Assembly: GCA_002914805.1 (NCBI GenBank)
Contig: JXTB01000201.1
Coordinates: 16,268-80,267 of the forward strand
Direction of reading: 5' to 3'
Source: Parasponia andersonii
Taxonomy: Eukaryota; Streptophyta; Magnoliopsida; Rosales; Cannabaceae
DNA: 64,000 nucleotides
Part shown: piece by piece, positions 44,333-54,713 of the stretch
Numbering within the stretch: position 1 is the first letter of the stretch
Layout of the letters: the number at the start of each line of letters is the position of its first letter
Program-made: the position numbers and the translations under genes
The notes under the pieces: model-generated
Database searches by the model: none
What the model saw: only the letters and a program-made list of their open reading frames with translations
Told to the model about the DNA's origin: nothing

Positions 44333-46711
44333 TTCAGGCTTTAGATCTGTCTAAGATTGTGCCTGTAAAAATTTATTTGAACTTTTTGATTCATAAAACT
44401 TAGATTTTTAAATAGATAAGAGTTATGAATTAATATATTTGACAAATTGAGCGAGGTTAAAAATAAAATAAAATTTATACTTAACACACTCAATTATTTC
44501 CTAAAATACTTTATAAGTTCTTTTAAATGTTAAAATGCCTTTTAAAACTGTTTTTTAATAAAATTGTCAGAGTGTAGTACCTCAAAGTTATAAATCTTAA
44601 AAAAAGCTTCACTTAAATATTATCTAAGGTTTTTCATTAATAAAGAACTATGGAGAATTATTTACATAACATGGTTTACCAATATATATATATATATGGG
44701 CACCAATCCAATAGGTTTTTTTTTTCTTAACCTATGCATAGGTATTAATTTGGCCAATGAAAATTTAGCATGCACATTTTTTATTGTAAAAAGTAAGAGA
44801 GAGAAAGAACATTAATGATGCAAGTCTTTTCATGTACTTCATTATAACTATTGGATCACCATTAGATAGTGATCCAACGGCTAAAAAAAAATACCTACCC
44901 ATAGGTAAAAAAAAAAAAACCTATTGGATTGGCAACCTATATATATATATATATATATATGCTTTGAATCTCCTAAGAGACATGTTTGAGAAATTGATAT
45001 GTTTTAAGTACTTGATAGTTTAATTAGTCAGCTATGTACTAAGCAAGAAACTTCTTGTTCTACTTACTTAAGTTTCTAAGTGAAATTCGTGTGTTAGACA
45101 CGAAATTGATTGATTAATGATGACAAGATTTAATCTTATCGATGTATACCCTCTTGGTATTAATAAGTGAGTACTACTTGTAGTACTTTGTTTGTATTAA
45201 CTTTTGGAAATTATTGGAGACTCTAGTTATAATATGTTATGGAATAGAGTTCTACTGGAGTTCGTTAGTATTGAGTTCAGTTTGGAGCTCATTGCTTGAT
45301 TTGAGTTAGATCCCAGCATCATTATGGTTGTATAATTGATGGCGTAGGGATCAGTTAACCTATGAGCCTATATTGAGAGTTGTTGGACTCTTCTTATTAT
45401 ATTTTCAAAAAAAAAAAAGAATACTTAGAATTTAGATATGGTTTACTAATGCACAAGATGAAATCTTATTGTGAACTAATATAGTATTTCTATATGCCAA
45501 TGATTTTCTGTTGCATGTTTTCAAGAATATTTTCAAAATTGATTTTGATTAAAAAAAAATTAAAATGAAATAAGGTTAGATGGGAGACAGGTTTCGCTGC
45601 AGAGACAACCTATTATGTTGAAACCTTACTTCTGGTACATTGGAGAGTTAACAGTTTTATTGGTGTATTGGATATTGAGTTATTTCTATATAACTTCCTT
45701 TTGTACCAAAGACTTAGAAAGTCTTTGGAGATAAGTAATGTTCTAGATTATTGTTATAATCTTATATTAGGCAAAAAGACTTGGAGAATCTCTAAGCTTA
45801 ATTGTAGTATGGGTTATCATTATATGGTATTACCTTGGATAAAAGACTTAAGAAAGTATTTAGACAATACTTGTTATATGGGTACTTACACTTTATATGT
45901 TTGAACTGTAGTAATTTGGCTGGTGCCATTTGTTGTGCTATGTATTTCTATGTTGATGGTTTCCTGTTATGGTAGTTTTAGTCTTGTTCTTTACTAGAAC
46001 TGATTGTATGCATGGTTGTTTTTTGCTCGTTATGAGGAATAGTAAATGACTTATGTCATTGTATTCTTATTGTCGTTTTAATCTCTAAACTTGTCTATCT
46101 TGTATAGTGCAACACAAGTGTATTTGTTTCTCATTCGAAACCTTCTTTGAGTGTGATCTTATATAGATTAGGACTTTGCTAGAGTCTTTATACTCACTGA
46201 TTATTTAGGACTAAGTTTAGCTGTAGGCAAATGGAATGATCCAAGTGTGTAATTGATATGGTGTAATCTAGAGATGATATTATATATACCTGACATCTGA
46301 TCTGTTATATTATATTAGTGCCTAATAATTGTTGTCCTGAATATAGCAGTCCTATGTTTCCGACTTCTAGCCTTGATTATCGCTACTGCTTCTAAAAATA
46401 ATTACTAACTTGGGAACATCATTTCCAATCTCTTCTGTCAAGACCTTATGCCTATTGATGAGTCATCTTGCGATTATATGTCTTTTGTATGCTTCTATAT
46501 CACATACCTTCGTGTGACATTGGTATATTAGAAGAGTCCTAACACTAAGTATGAATTGTATGTCTCACATTTCTTAATATATCTGGTGTTAGATTCGATA
46601 CTCCTATACATTATAACTAAAAGTAACTCTCCTTTGTCTCTTATCTCTTTCTATTTTACTTGTATCTCTTTCGTGTTTGAATTTCGGGACAAGATTCTTT
46701 TAGAGAGGGAA
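44333..46711. other. Gypsy-2 internal region, no coding sequence recognised
   Basis: About 2.4 kb, AT-rich, with only short chance frames. A MITE copy (44698-44937) sits inside it. The last 40 bases before the 3' LTR, GAATTTCGGGACAAGATTCT then TTAGAGAGGGAA, match the end of the Gypsy-1 internal region, so this terminal control region is conserved while the genes are gone. Confidence 0.7.
44698..44937. mobile_element. MITE copy A (TA-flanked, about 240 bp)
   Basis: Ends are imperfect inverted repeats: GGGCACCAATCCAATAGGTT on the left, and the reverse complement of the right end reads GGTTGCCAATCCAATAGGTT. Runs of A or T follow each terminus. The copy sits between TA microsatellites, as if inserted into a (TA)n tract. 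A near-full inverted copy lies at 56279-56518 and partial ones at 57985-58173 and about 61845-62075. Non-coding. Confidence 0.8.
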
Positions 46712-48368
46712 TGACGTAAAATCTCTTAAATTTTGAAATAGTACTTTGGCTTTTTGCCCAAATTAATTTTTTAAAAAAACATTTAAAATTTGAATTTTGG
46801 CAAAAATGCAAAAATTTTCAAAAGAAGGACTAAATTGAAAATTTGAAGGACGATTTTAAAAGAAAAATTGAAAACCAGGGACATATGTACAATTTTATAA
46901 AAATTGCGCTGCACTTAAAGGAGCTAACACGTGGCCAGCTCATTTCATCTCTCTCAATTTCTCTCTCTCCTCCCAATTCTCTTTTTGCTCCAATCGAAAA
47001 AAATGTTGATTTCTAACGAAAGTCCGATGAGGCTCTTCCTAACATTGACAAGGGCCGCCACTGGTGGGAAACGAAAGCCCATCCTCAAACAAATTGTGCA
47101 CTGACACTTGCAACCCCGCCGGAGCTCTGTCTCGCTGAAAAAGGTTGAAAATGCCACAGCTTCCAAAGCTCGTTGTCACTAATTACAGTGATGTTTTGTC
47201 GTAAAAATGGTTGAGTTTGATTCATCTCGCCATAATCTTTAACTTGGAGTATATCTTAACTCAATATTGCTCGGATTGAATGTTGCAATTTTTGTCAATT
47301 TTGAACTGCTTTAGTTTTATATTTAAATTTTTCAATCCGGCCGTTAGATCGTAAAATAAACTTTATACTTATGATGTACTCGTAAAAACAAAAATTTTGA
47401 TATATATATATAGATTACATTTGTTGACTGGCACAAAAATCTAAATCTAAAAGCCTAGATTGCCTCGATTTGCATGTTATGGGTGCAGATTCGGTCCGAG
47501 CCCGAATAGGTTAAATTATATATCTAACCTAGTGTTTCTGGGTATTCTGAATTTAGTGGTGGAGTCCGTTTTAGAATCTGAGGCAAACCAAGTTTTCAAA
47601 TCTATCGATCAAAAATTTGAAAATAATACCCGACCTTCCAAACGACACCCAAACGACAATGATCTTTCTTCATAGCCTTGTAGTACTATTTGGATACTCA
47701 ATTGAGGTAGAGGTTTCAATTACCTGGTTTTATACATGATTTAATTTAAAATTTGTATTATGAAAATCATGAATTAAATAATATTTTAGTGAACTGTTGG
47801 AAAATATTAGATTATTCTGGAATTGGACTGTGTAACTTCTAAATATATTTTTAAAATCGTAATCTTGGGTGAATTTACAGATTTCTTATCCAAAGTACAG
47901 TAAATTTCAGAATAATATAAAGCGGAGTTTTAAATCATTGTTTTATTATGTTCTGCATGATTATTACATATATCTTGTTACATGTTGTATATATCATAGG
48001 ATCACATATGAGATACATCTTATGTATCGCAGTATTGTAGTAGGCAGTTTAGTATACCCGCCTTTCGTGAGGGCCTGTAAACCTGCGTGGGGTTTTTCTG
48101 ATTACTCTCATTCGGCAGATGTAGGCATTTAGTTACCCCTTTAGTTCGGTAGGCTTAGACATATGGGTATCCCTCCAATTTTCTGAGATAGGTATAAAGC
48201 AGAAAGTATTTAGTATACGTAGTACGAATTACTCTAGTTCGTGATGAGATAGTGTGAGCTCATGGTATGGGTTGATTTATGATATGTACAAACTTGCGAT
48301 TTCTGATTTTTGTTTTGAATATGTAATTATTCTATATAACAATTGTTTTCTAAACTTGGCTTATAAAT
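46712..48368 (+). repeat. Gypsy-2 3' LTR, truncated
   Basis: Begins TGACGTAAAATCTCTTAAA and parallels 41925 to about 43600 throughout (CACGTGGCCAGCTCATTTCATC, GAATTTAGTGGTGGAGTCCG, CATGTTGTATATATCATAGG). It ends at TTATAAATATG near 48368, where homology passes straight into Copia pol. The expected last 700 bp, including the GTGACA end, is absent. Confidence 0.82.
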
Positions 48369-50672
48369 ATGTAGACTTGGGCATATGAGCGAGAAGGGAA
48401 TGAAGATAATGCTGTCAAAAGGAAAGCTACCATAGCTGAAGTCAGTTGAGCATAGTCTATCCGAAAGCTGTATCTTTGGCAAGCAAAAGAGGGTGAGCTT
48501 TTCGAAAAGCGGAAGAGAACCGAAAGCAGCAAAGTTGGAGCTGGTTCATACAGACGTGTGGGGGCCATCTCCTGTGACATCCCTTGGAGGCTCAAGATAT
48601 TATGTGACATTTATTGATGATTCGAGCAGAAAGGTATGGGTTTATTTTCTAAAAAATAAATCTGATATTTATGATACCTTTAAAAAGTGGAAGGCCATGG
48701 TTGAAAATGAGACTAATCTAAAAGTAAAATGCTTGCGGTCTGACAATGGGGGAGAATATGATGATGATGATTTTAAGAGGTATTGTGCCAATAATGGGAT
48801 CAAGTTCGAGAAAACCATTCCAGGAAAACCTCAACAGAATGGTATTGCTGAAAGAATAAACAGAACGCTGAATGAACGTGCAAGGAGCATGAGGTTGCAT
48901 GCAGGGTTGCCAAAGATATTTTGGGCCGATGCAGTTAACACCGCTACATATCTTATCAACAGAGGACCATCAGTACCATTGGACTTCAGAATACCAGAAG
49001 AGGTCTGGAGCGGTAAAGAGGTAAACCTTTCTTTCTTGAAAGTGTTTGGTTGTCTATCTTATGTTCATATAGACCCTGCCAATAGAAGTAAACTTGATCC
49101 CAAGTCTAAAAAATGTTTCTTTATTGGTTATGATGATGCTGAGGTTGGTTATCGTTTCTGGGATGACCAAAATCAGAAGATTATTAGAAGCAGGGATGTC
49201 ATATTCAACGAGGAGGTGATGTACAAGGACAGATTATGTACCGGAGCTGATAGTGTATGTCCTAAAGTAAAAAAAGATGGGGTAATACCATTAAATGACA
49301 TCCCAGTGGATGGCCAGAAAGATCAAGAAGCTGTAGCACCAGCGGTAGACCCACAGACCCCAATGGGTGAACTCAGAAGATCTTCCAGAACAATTCGACC
49401 TCCTCAGAGATATTCCCCGGCACTGCATTACATTCTACTGACTCATAAAGGCAAGCCAGAGAGTTATGAAGAAGCAGTGCGCAATGATGAGTCAATCAAG
49501 TGGGAGTTAGCTATGAAAGATGAGATTGAGTCACTGGCGTCCAATCAGCAATGGGAACTAGCCGAACTACCAGAAGGAAAGAAGGCATTACACAACAAGT
49601 GAGTGTACCGAATAAAAGAAGAACATGATGGTAGCAAGCGGTACAAAGCAAGACTTGTTGTCAAAGGCTTTCAACAGAAGGAAGGCATCGACTACACCGA
49701 GATTTTCTCTCCAGTGGTCAAATTAACCACTATCAGAACAGTACTTGGGTTGGTGCCTAAAGAAGACTTGCATCTAGAGTAATTAGATGTCAAGACGGCA
49801 TTTCTTCATGGTGACCTGGAGGAAGAAATTTACATGAAACAGCCACAAGGTTTTGAAGTACGAGGGAAGGAGATAATGGTGTGCAAACTTCAGAAAAGCC
49901 TGTATGGTCTGAAACAGGCTCCAAGACAGTGGTACAAGAAGTTTGATGCATTTATGAATAACAATAGTTACTTGCGGTACCAGGCAGATCACTGCTGTTA
50001 TGTGAAGAGGTTTGACAATTCTTATATTATTCTACTTCTGTATGTAGATGATATGTTGATTGCTGGAGCTAATATAGAGGANNNNNNNNNNNNNNNNNNN
50101 NNNNNNNNNNNNNNNNNNNNNNNNNNNNNNNNNNNNNNNNNNNNNNNNNNNNNNNNNNNNNNNNNNNNNNNNNNNNNNNNNNNNNNNNNNNNNNNNNNNN
50201 NNNNNNNNNNNNNNNNNNNNNNNNNNNNNNNNNNNNNNNNNNNNNNNNNNNNNNNNNNNNNNNNNNNNNNNNNNNNNNNNNNNNNNNNNNNNNNNNNNNN
50301 NNNNNNNNNNNNNNNNNNNNNNNNNNNNNNNNNNNNNNNNNNNNNNNNNNNNNNNNNNNNNNNNNNNNNNNNNNNNNNNNNNNNNNNNNNNNNNNNNNNN
50401 NNNNNNNNNNNNNNNNNNNNNNNNNNNNNNNNNNNNNNNNNNNNNNNNNNNNNNNNNNNNNNNNNNNNNNNNNNNNNNNNNNNNNNNNNNNNNNNNNNNN
50501 NNNNNNNNNNNNNNNNNNNNNNNNNNNNNNNNNNNNNNNNNNNAGACGGTGAACATTGAAAAACTGAAGTTGTGTTCGGCTTCAGTTGGCCTGCAAGAAT
50601 AACGATGCGGGGATGAGCTGCTGGTTGATCGAGTGTGATGATATGATTGAAATCAGTCTTCAAGTGGGAGAT
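48369..50672 (+). pseudogene. pol: Copia-2 pol, 5'-truncated, with assembly gap
   Basis: Gag-pre-integrase end with CIFGKQKRVSF (stop at about 48432). Integrase follows in the long open frame 48493-49602: HTDVWGPSP for the first Asp, RSDNGGEY for the second, and PQQNGIAERINRTLNERARS with Glu, then FLKVFGCLSYVH. RT begins near 49480; a TGG-to-TGA type stop after HNK (49600) and a TAA at about 49780 precede LDVKTAFLHGDLEEEIYMKQ, YGLKQAPRQWY and the catalytic YVDD (about 50041). Ns cover 50082-50543. After them a short RNase H end (LKLCSASVGL) is visible. Confidence 0.88.
50082..50543. other. Assembly gap (462 Ns)
   Basis: Unknown bases inside Copia-2 RT/RNase H. The gap length may be nominal. 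About 1 kb of Copia pol (the rest of RT and most of RNase H) would normally fit here, so real sequence may be longer than shown. Translations running through the Ns are meaningless. Confidence 0.99.
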
Positions 50673-51211
50673 TGTTGACGCATTGTACACACGGTTTTCA
50701 AAACCATGTAATGAGTATTAAAAGCTCTATGTCAGCCAACAAATAAAACACGGTATTGTTCCATGTAAGAGACAAAAAAACACGGTAAAGAAAACGTGTA
50801 TAAAATGTGTATTAAATATAGCAAAAATTGGCAAAAAACATGTATAGGGCTGAGGAATCTCACACTATAAATAGGAGTACTATTCCTCATTGTAAATCAT
50901 CCCAGAGTGTAAGAAACACCAAGTGTTGTGAGAGTATTAGAGTGAGTTTACTCTTGAGAATAAGAGAAAAATCTCTTGGGTGTATTCGGGGTCTGGGTGT
51001 GAGGAGTGCTGAATAAGTATTTGTAAACACTTGTAAAGGTTCCTTTTCTCCCACTAGTGAAAATCTGCAGCAGCTCCGTGGACATAGCCAATTTAGTGAA
51101 TCACGCTAATTTGTGTGTGTCCTGTTTATTTTTTATTTCGCCATTATTTTTTTCACATTTATTTTATCGCTTCCACTATTGTGTGTCTATTGGGGAGGTT
51201 ATTCCCTAACA
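50673..51211 (+). repeat. Copia-2 3' LTR
   Basis: 539 bp, TGTTGACGCATTG to TTCCCTAACA, preceded by the Copia-type purine tract CAAGTGGGAGAT. It contains a clear promoter motif (TATAAATAGG at 50866) followed by a leader-like region. The terminal inverted bases TGTT and AACA are intact, unlike in Copia-1. No 5' partner is in the window. Confidence 0.88.
50866..50875 (+). promoter_or_regulatory. TATA box in the Copia-2 3' LTR
   Basis: TATAAATAGG in a typical U3 position, about 190 bp into the LTR. It points toward the NLR gene that starts 1.3 kb downstream, so LTR-driven read-through is possible in principle. Confidence 0.65.
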
Positions 51212-52212
51212 GTTGTAAGTATCACATGTGACATAGAGAACTCTAAACATTTAGGTTTAACAAGTTCACACCTAAATGCTTGTATTTCTTCTGTTCCACT
51301 TCTTTTGATCTTTGAGATTCAGAGAGAAGCTACAGAGTTTGGTGGAAGTTGGAACTTTGACAAGTGTTTGATTGCACTGGTATCTGCCTCTGGATGAGAT
51401 GAGTGATCGTGGGCCTTGGCACACTTGAATATATGGATTTGTCGTTATAAGAATAATGGACCAAAAAGATAGGACAAAAGTCCCCAATCAAGCACTGAAT
51501 TTCTACCGTTCTTTTTCAGTCCTTGGCTGGTCAATAGTGGATTTATAGTTGAACTTGTATTCTTCTTTTCAGAGCTATGTCTGCTTTATTCAATTCTGAT
51601 TTGATATATTGATTTAGATAGATGTATTTCACAGCTTATTACGAAGTAAAATTCTACATCAATAATTAACTGTATATTTGGGACAATACCGAAAACTTCT
51701 TTTAGCAAAATATCAGTTTATACCGTATGTTTTTTAAAGTAGAAAACGTATCCTCTCAATTTATCAAATCATGTAAAAATTATCCTTAGATTAGATTTGG
51801 TTAAAATCATATTGTGAAAATGACACTAATAGCCAGTCAAAAGCAATCAATTAGTCTAGCTACTAGATATTGCAGCCTAGGACTTCTTGGTGAATCCCAA
51901 GTGACTCATAAAGCCTTCCTAAGCTTGATTCTTCAAGTTTCATATTTTCACCTGTGTGATTATTTGTGCTCAGAAAATTACTCTTCCTCAAAGCAGCATC
52001 AAAACAATTTCCACCAAACAGTTAGCTAAAACATAATTATGGTACAAATAAATAATCTAAAACAAAATAATCCCACCACTCCTTTACGAAAAAAAGAAAA
52101 TAATAATAAATAATCCCACCAGTCTGTTAGCTGAAACAACCACCTTCCACCAGTTTCTGACTCTCTACTAGAAGCAAAGTTCCCTCGACTTGATGATCCG
52201 CACAAAAGAGAT
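51212..52212. other. NLR gene upstream region
   Basis: About 1 kb between the Copia-2 LTR and the NLR start codon. A 160-bp passage at about 51240-51410 has more coding-like composition (short frame 51113-51397) but I do not recognise it. The last 200 bp hold short repeated ATAATCCCACCA and GTTAGCT(G)AAAC motifs (about 52020-52135). No clear TATA box stands out. Confidence 0.5.
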
Positions 52213-54713
52213 ATGGCTGAATTTGTTTCAGATGTAGCAGCGTCTGTCTTCGGAAAGCTAATCTCTATTTCTTACAAAGAGATTTGCTTGGTATGGTCCT
52301 TGAAAGGAGAGCTGAAAGAGCTCGAAAAATCCATGTCCATCTTCAAAGATGTGCTCCTAGATGCCGAAGAGAAGCAAGGACATGACAAAAGGATAAGCAG
52401 TTGGCTTACACAGCTCAAAGATGTCTTTCTTGATGCTGAGGATGTACTAGATGAATTCGAGTGCGAAGAACAGCGCAAGAAATCGGTGAAAGAACATGGC
52501 AGTACTTGTAGAAAGGTACGGCGTTTCATTTCGCGCTCTAATCCACTTTTTTATAGTCTGAACCTTGCACACATGGTTAAGGATGTAAGGGAGAGGTTAA
52601 ATAAACTTGCTGAGGATTGTGGACGCTTTGGTCTCACCTCTAGAAAAGTAAAACGTGAAACTTTGATGAACACAAGGCAGGTTTACTCATTCATTGATGA
52701 TAAAATGGTTATTGGTAGAGAGGATGACAAGGAAAAGATAATAAATCTTTTGATTGATCAGGCGGCAGATAACAGTAATGATCAACAATTAGTCTCCGTT
52801 ATTCCAATTTGTGGTGTTGCAGGCATGGGGAAGACCACGCTTACTAGGCTGGTTCGCAGTGACGTCACGGTGGATCGTTGGTTTGAGGTGAAAATGTGGG
52901 TGTCTGTCTCCATAGATTTTGATGTACCGAGATTAATTAACGAGATGCTTGATTCTGCTACGAGGAAAAAGAACGATGATTTAACAGATGACCAGGTGCA
53001 AACTCGCCTGCGAGATTGCGTAAAGGGGAAAAGATTTTTGCTTGTTCTGGATGATGTTTGGAAGGTGGATCGGAATGAATGGGAAGATTTGAGAAGTTTT
53101 TTAAGAGGATGTTCCAAAGGAAGTAAAATCATTGTCACCACACGTAATGAAGAAGTAGGCAAGCGTATGGGAGCCACTTCCCTTCACCAATTGAAAGGCC
53201 TAACTGATGAGGATTCTTTGAAGTTGTTTCTCAAATGTGCTTCGGAGGAAGGACAGGACATAAAAAATCGGAACCTTATCAGCATTGCTAAGGAAATTAT
53301 TCACGACAAGTGCGAAGGGGTTCCCTTGTCTGTGATCACTTTAGGGAACCTACTGTACTCGAATTTGAACGAACAAGTTTGGAGACATGTAAAAGAAAGC
53401 GAGATATGGAAACACGAGGAATATAAGAATAAGTGTTTTGCTCCACTTCTATTAAGCTATCAAGATTTGCCGTTTCACTTAAAGAGGTGTTTTCTCTATT
53501 GTTCACTTTTTCCAAAAAGTAAGGAAATCTTCAGTTTGGAACTGATTCAGCTTTGGATAGCACATGGAGTCCTTAAAGTGGAGAAAAATGATAAAAGAAG
53601 TTTAGAAGATATTGGGCATCAGTATTTCAAGGAACTATGTTCGAGATCTTTCTTTCATCATGTGAAAGATCATGGATGGTATTATTCATTTTCTATGCTT
53701 AATGTCATCCATGATTTTGCACTATTTGTTTCCCGAAATGAGTGCTTAATAATAAAAGGTCCTGATGCAGATGTTCGAGACAGAGTTCGACATTTATCAA
53801 TTGATCATCGACAACTAGGTGGCGGGGATGAATTTCCATCTTGTTTAAAAAAGTTAAATGGTGTTCGAACCATTGTTTTCCCACTTCTATCAGAGGAAGC
53901 TTTCATAACTTCCTTCTTCAACAAATACCTGATCAAGAACTATAAGAATCTCCAGATGTTGGACTTGAGTAATTCCTCTTTTGAGACGTTGCCAAGTTAC
54001 GTTGGTCGAATGAAGCGACTGAGGAGCCTCAACCTATCTTGGAATCCAAAACTCACCAAACTCCCTGGCTCCATTTCCAAGCTGCAAAGTCTGCAGTCTT
54101 TAGATCTTCAAGGATGTTCTGAACTTGAAAAGCTACCGAGAAACATAAAGGATCTGGGTACAAGCCTTGTGTTTCTTTCGATAACTACACAGCAGGACAT
54201 TTTCCCAGAGAATGGAATACAATGCTTGACTTGTCTTCGAACACTGATGATAGTTCACTGCAACGAAATGCTGTGCTTGCCCGACTCAATGAGTTGCCTC
54301 ACTGCATTAAAGACTCTTGTGATTAGTTATTGCAAGAACCTGTCTTTGTTCTACGAAGAACACAAAAATGTTGGTACCTTAAAACTCCATAAACTCATCT
54401 TGGTAGAACTACCGAAGGCGCTGGCTCTTCCCAAATGGCTTCAAGGATGTGAAGAGAGTCTACAATTCTTAGGACTTTATGATTGTCCAAACTTGACAGG
54501 ACTTCCGGTGTGGCTGCCAAATGCGGTGTGGATTCAGGAAATTGAGATCATGCAATGTCCAGAACTTTTGTCTTTACCAGAAGGAATGCATCGCCTCACC
54601 TCCATAGTACACTTTGCAATTTTCCAGTGTCCTAAATTGAGGGAATATGTTGAAGCGACAAGCTCGGAAGACTGGCCTTATAAGATTTCTTTTGAACATG
54701 AGCTGCAGAGCAG
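52213..54713 (+). other. Exon 1: complete CC-NB-LRR module
   Basis: An uninterrupted frame of 834 codons to TGA 54715-54717 when not spliced. All NB-ARC nucleotide-binding motifs are present, and the LRR region ends with SSEDWPYKI, which corresponds to the GEDWxKI motif that closes the LRR of RGA-type CNLs. So the NLR part is full length even without the later exons. It is the only clearly intact host gene module in the window. Confidence 0.92.

Larger units (their letters stand above)
41925..48368 (+). mobile_element. Gypsy-2: LTR element without coding capacity, truncated in its 3' LTR
   Basis: 5' LTR 41925-44316, a PBS-like TGGTATCAAAGC at 44321, an internal region of about 2.4 kb, a pre-LTR string GAATTTCGGGACAAGATTC with a purine tract (46674-46711), then a 3' LTR from 46712. 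The internal region shows no gag or pol motif on either strand, so this is a non-autonomous large retrotransposon derivative (LARD type). The 3' LTR stops at about 48368, after roughly 1.65 kb of the expected 2.4 kb, where Copia-2 pol begins abruptly. Shared LTR blocks and the GTGACA end place it in the same lineage as Gypsy-1 and the solo LTR. Confidence 0.8.
48369..51211 (+). mobile_element. Copia-2: 3' part of a Tork-like Ty1/Copia element
   Basis: Starts abruptly within the gag-pre-integrase domain (LGHMSEKGMK) and runs through integrase and RT to an assembly gap, then the end of RNase H, a polypurine tract and a 539-bp 3' LTR. No 5' LTR, gag or protease is present. Pol motifs resemble the Tork/Tnt1 group (inference). 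Its coding frame is much better preserved than in Copia-1, with only a few stops, so it is younger. The left junction coincides with the truncation of Gypsy-2. Confidence 0.88.

Noticed and set aside
45668-45904. 78-codon frame in Gypsy-2 as residual gag or pol
   Set aside because: No zinc knuckle, protease, RT or integrase motif, and the length is within chance for AT-rich DNA.
49834-50559. Long frames running through the N block
   Set aside because: Ns cannot contain stops, so the length is artificial. Only the part before 50082 is real Copia RT.
52272-53177. Minus-strand frames over the NLR gene
   Set aside because: Shadow frames of the coding strand with no motif of their own.
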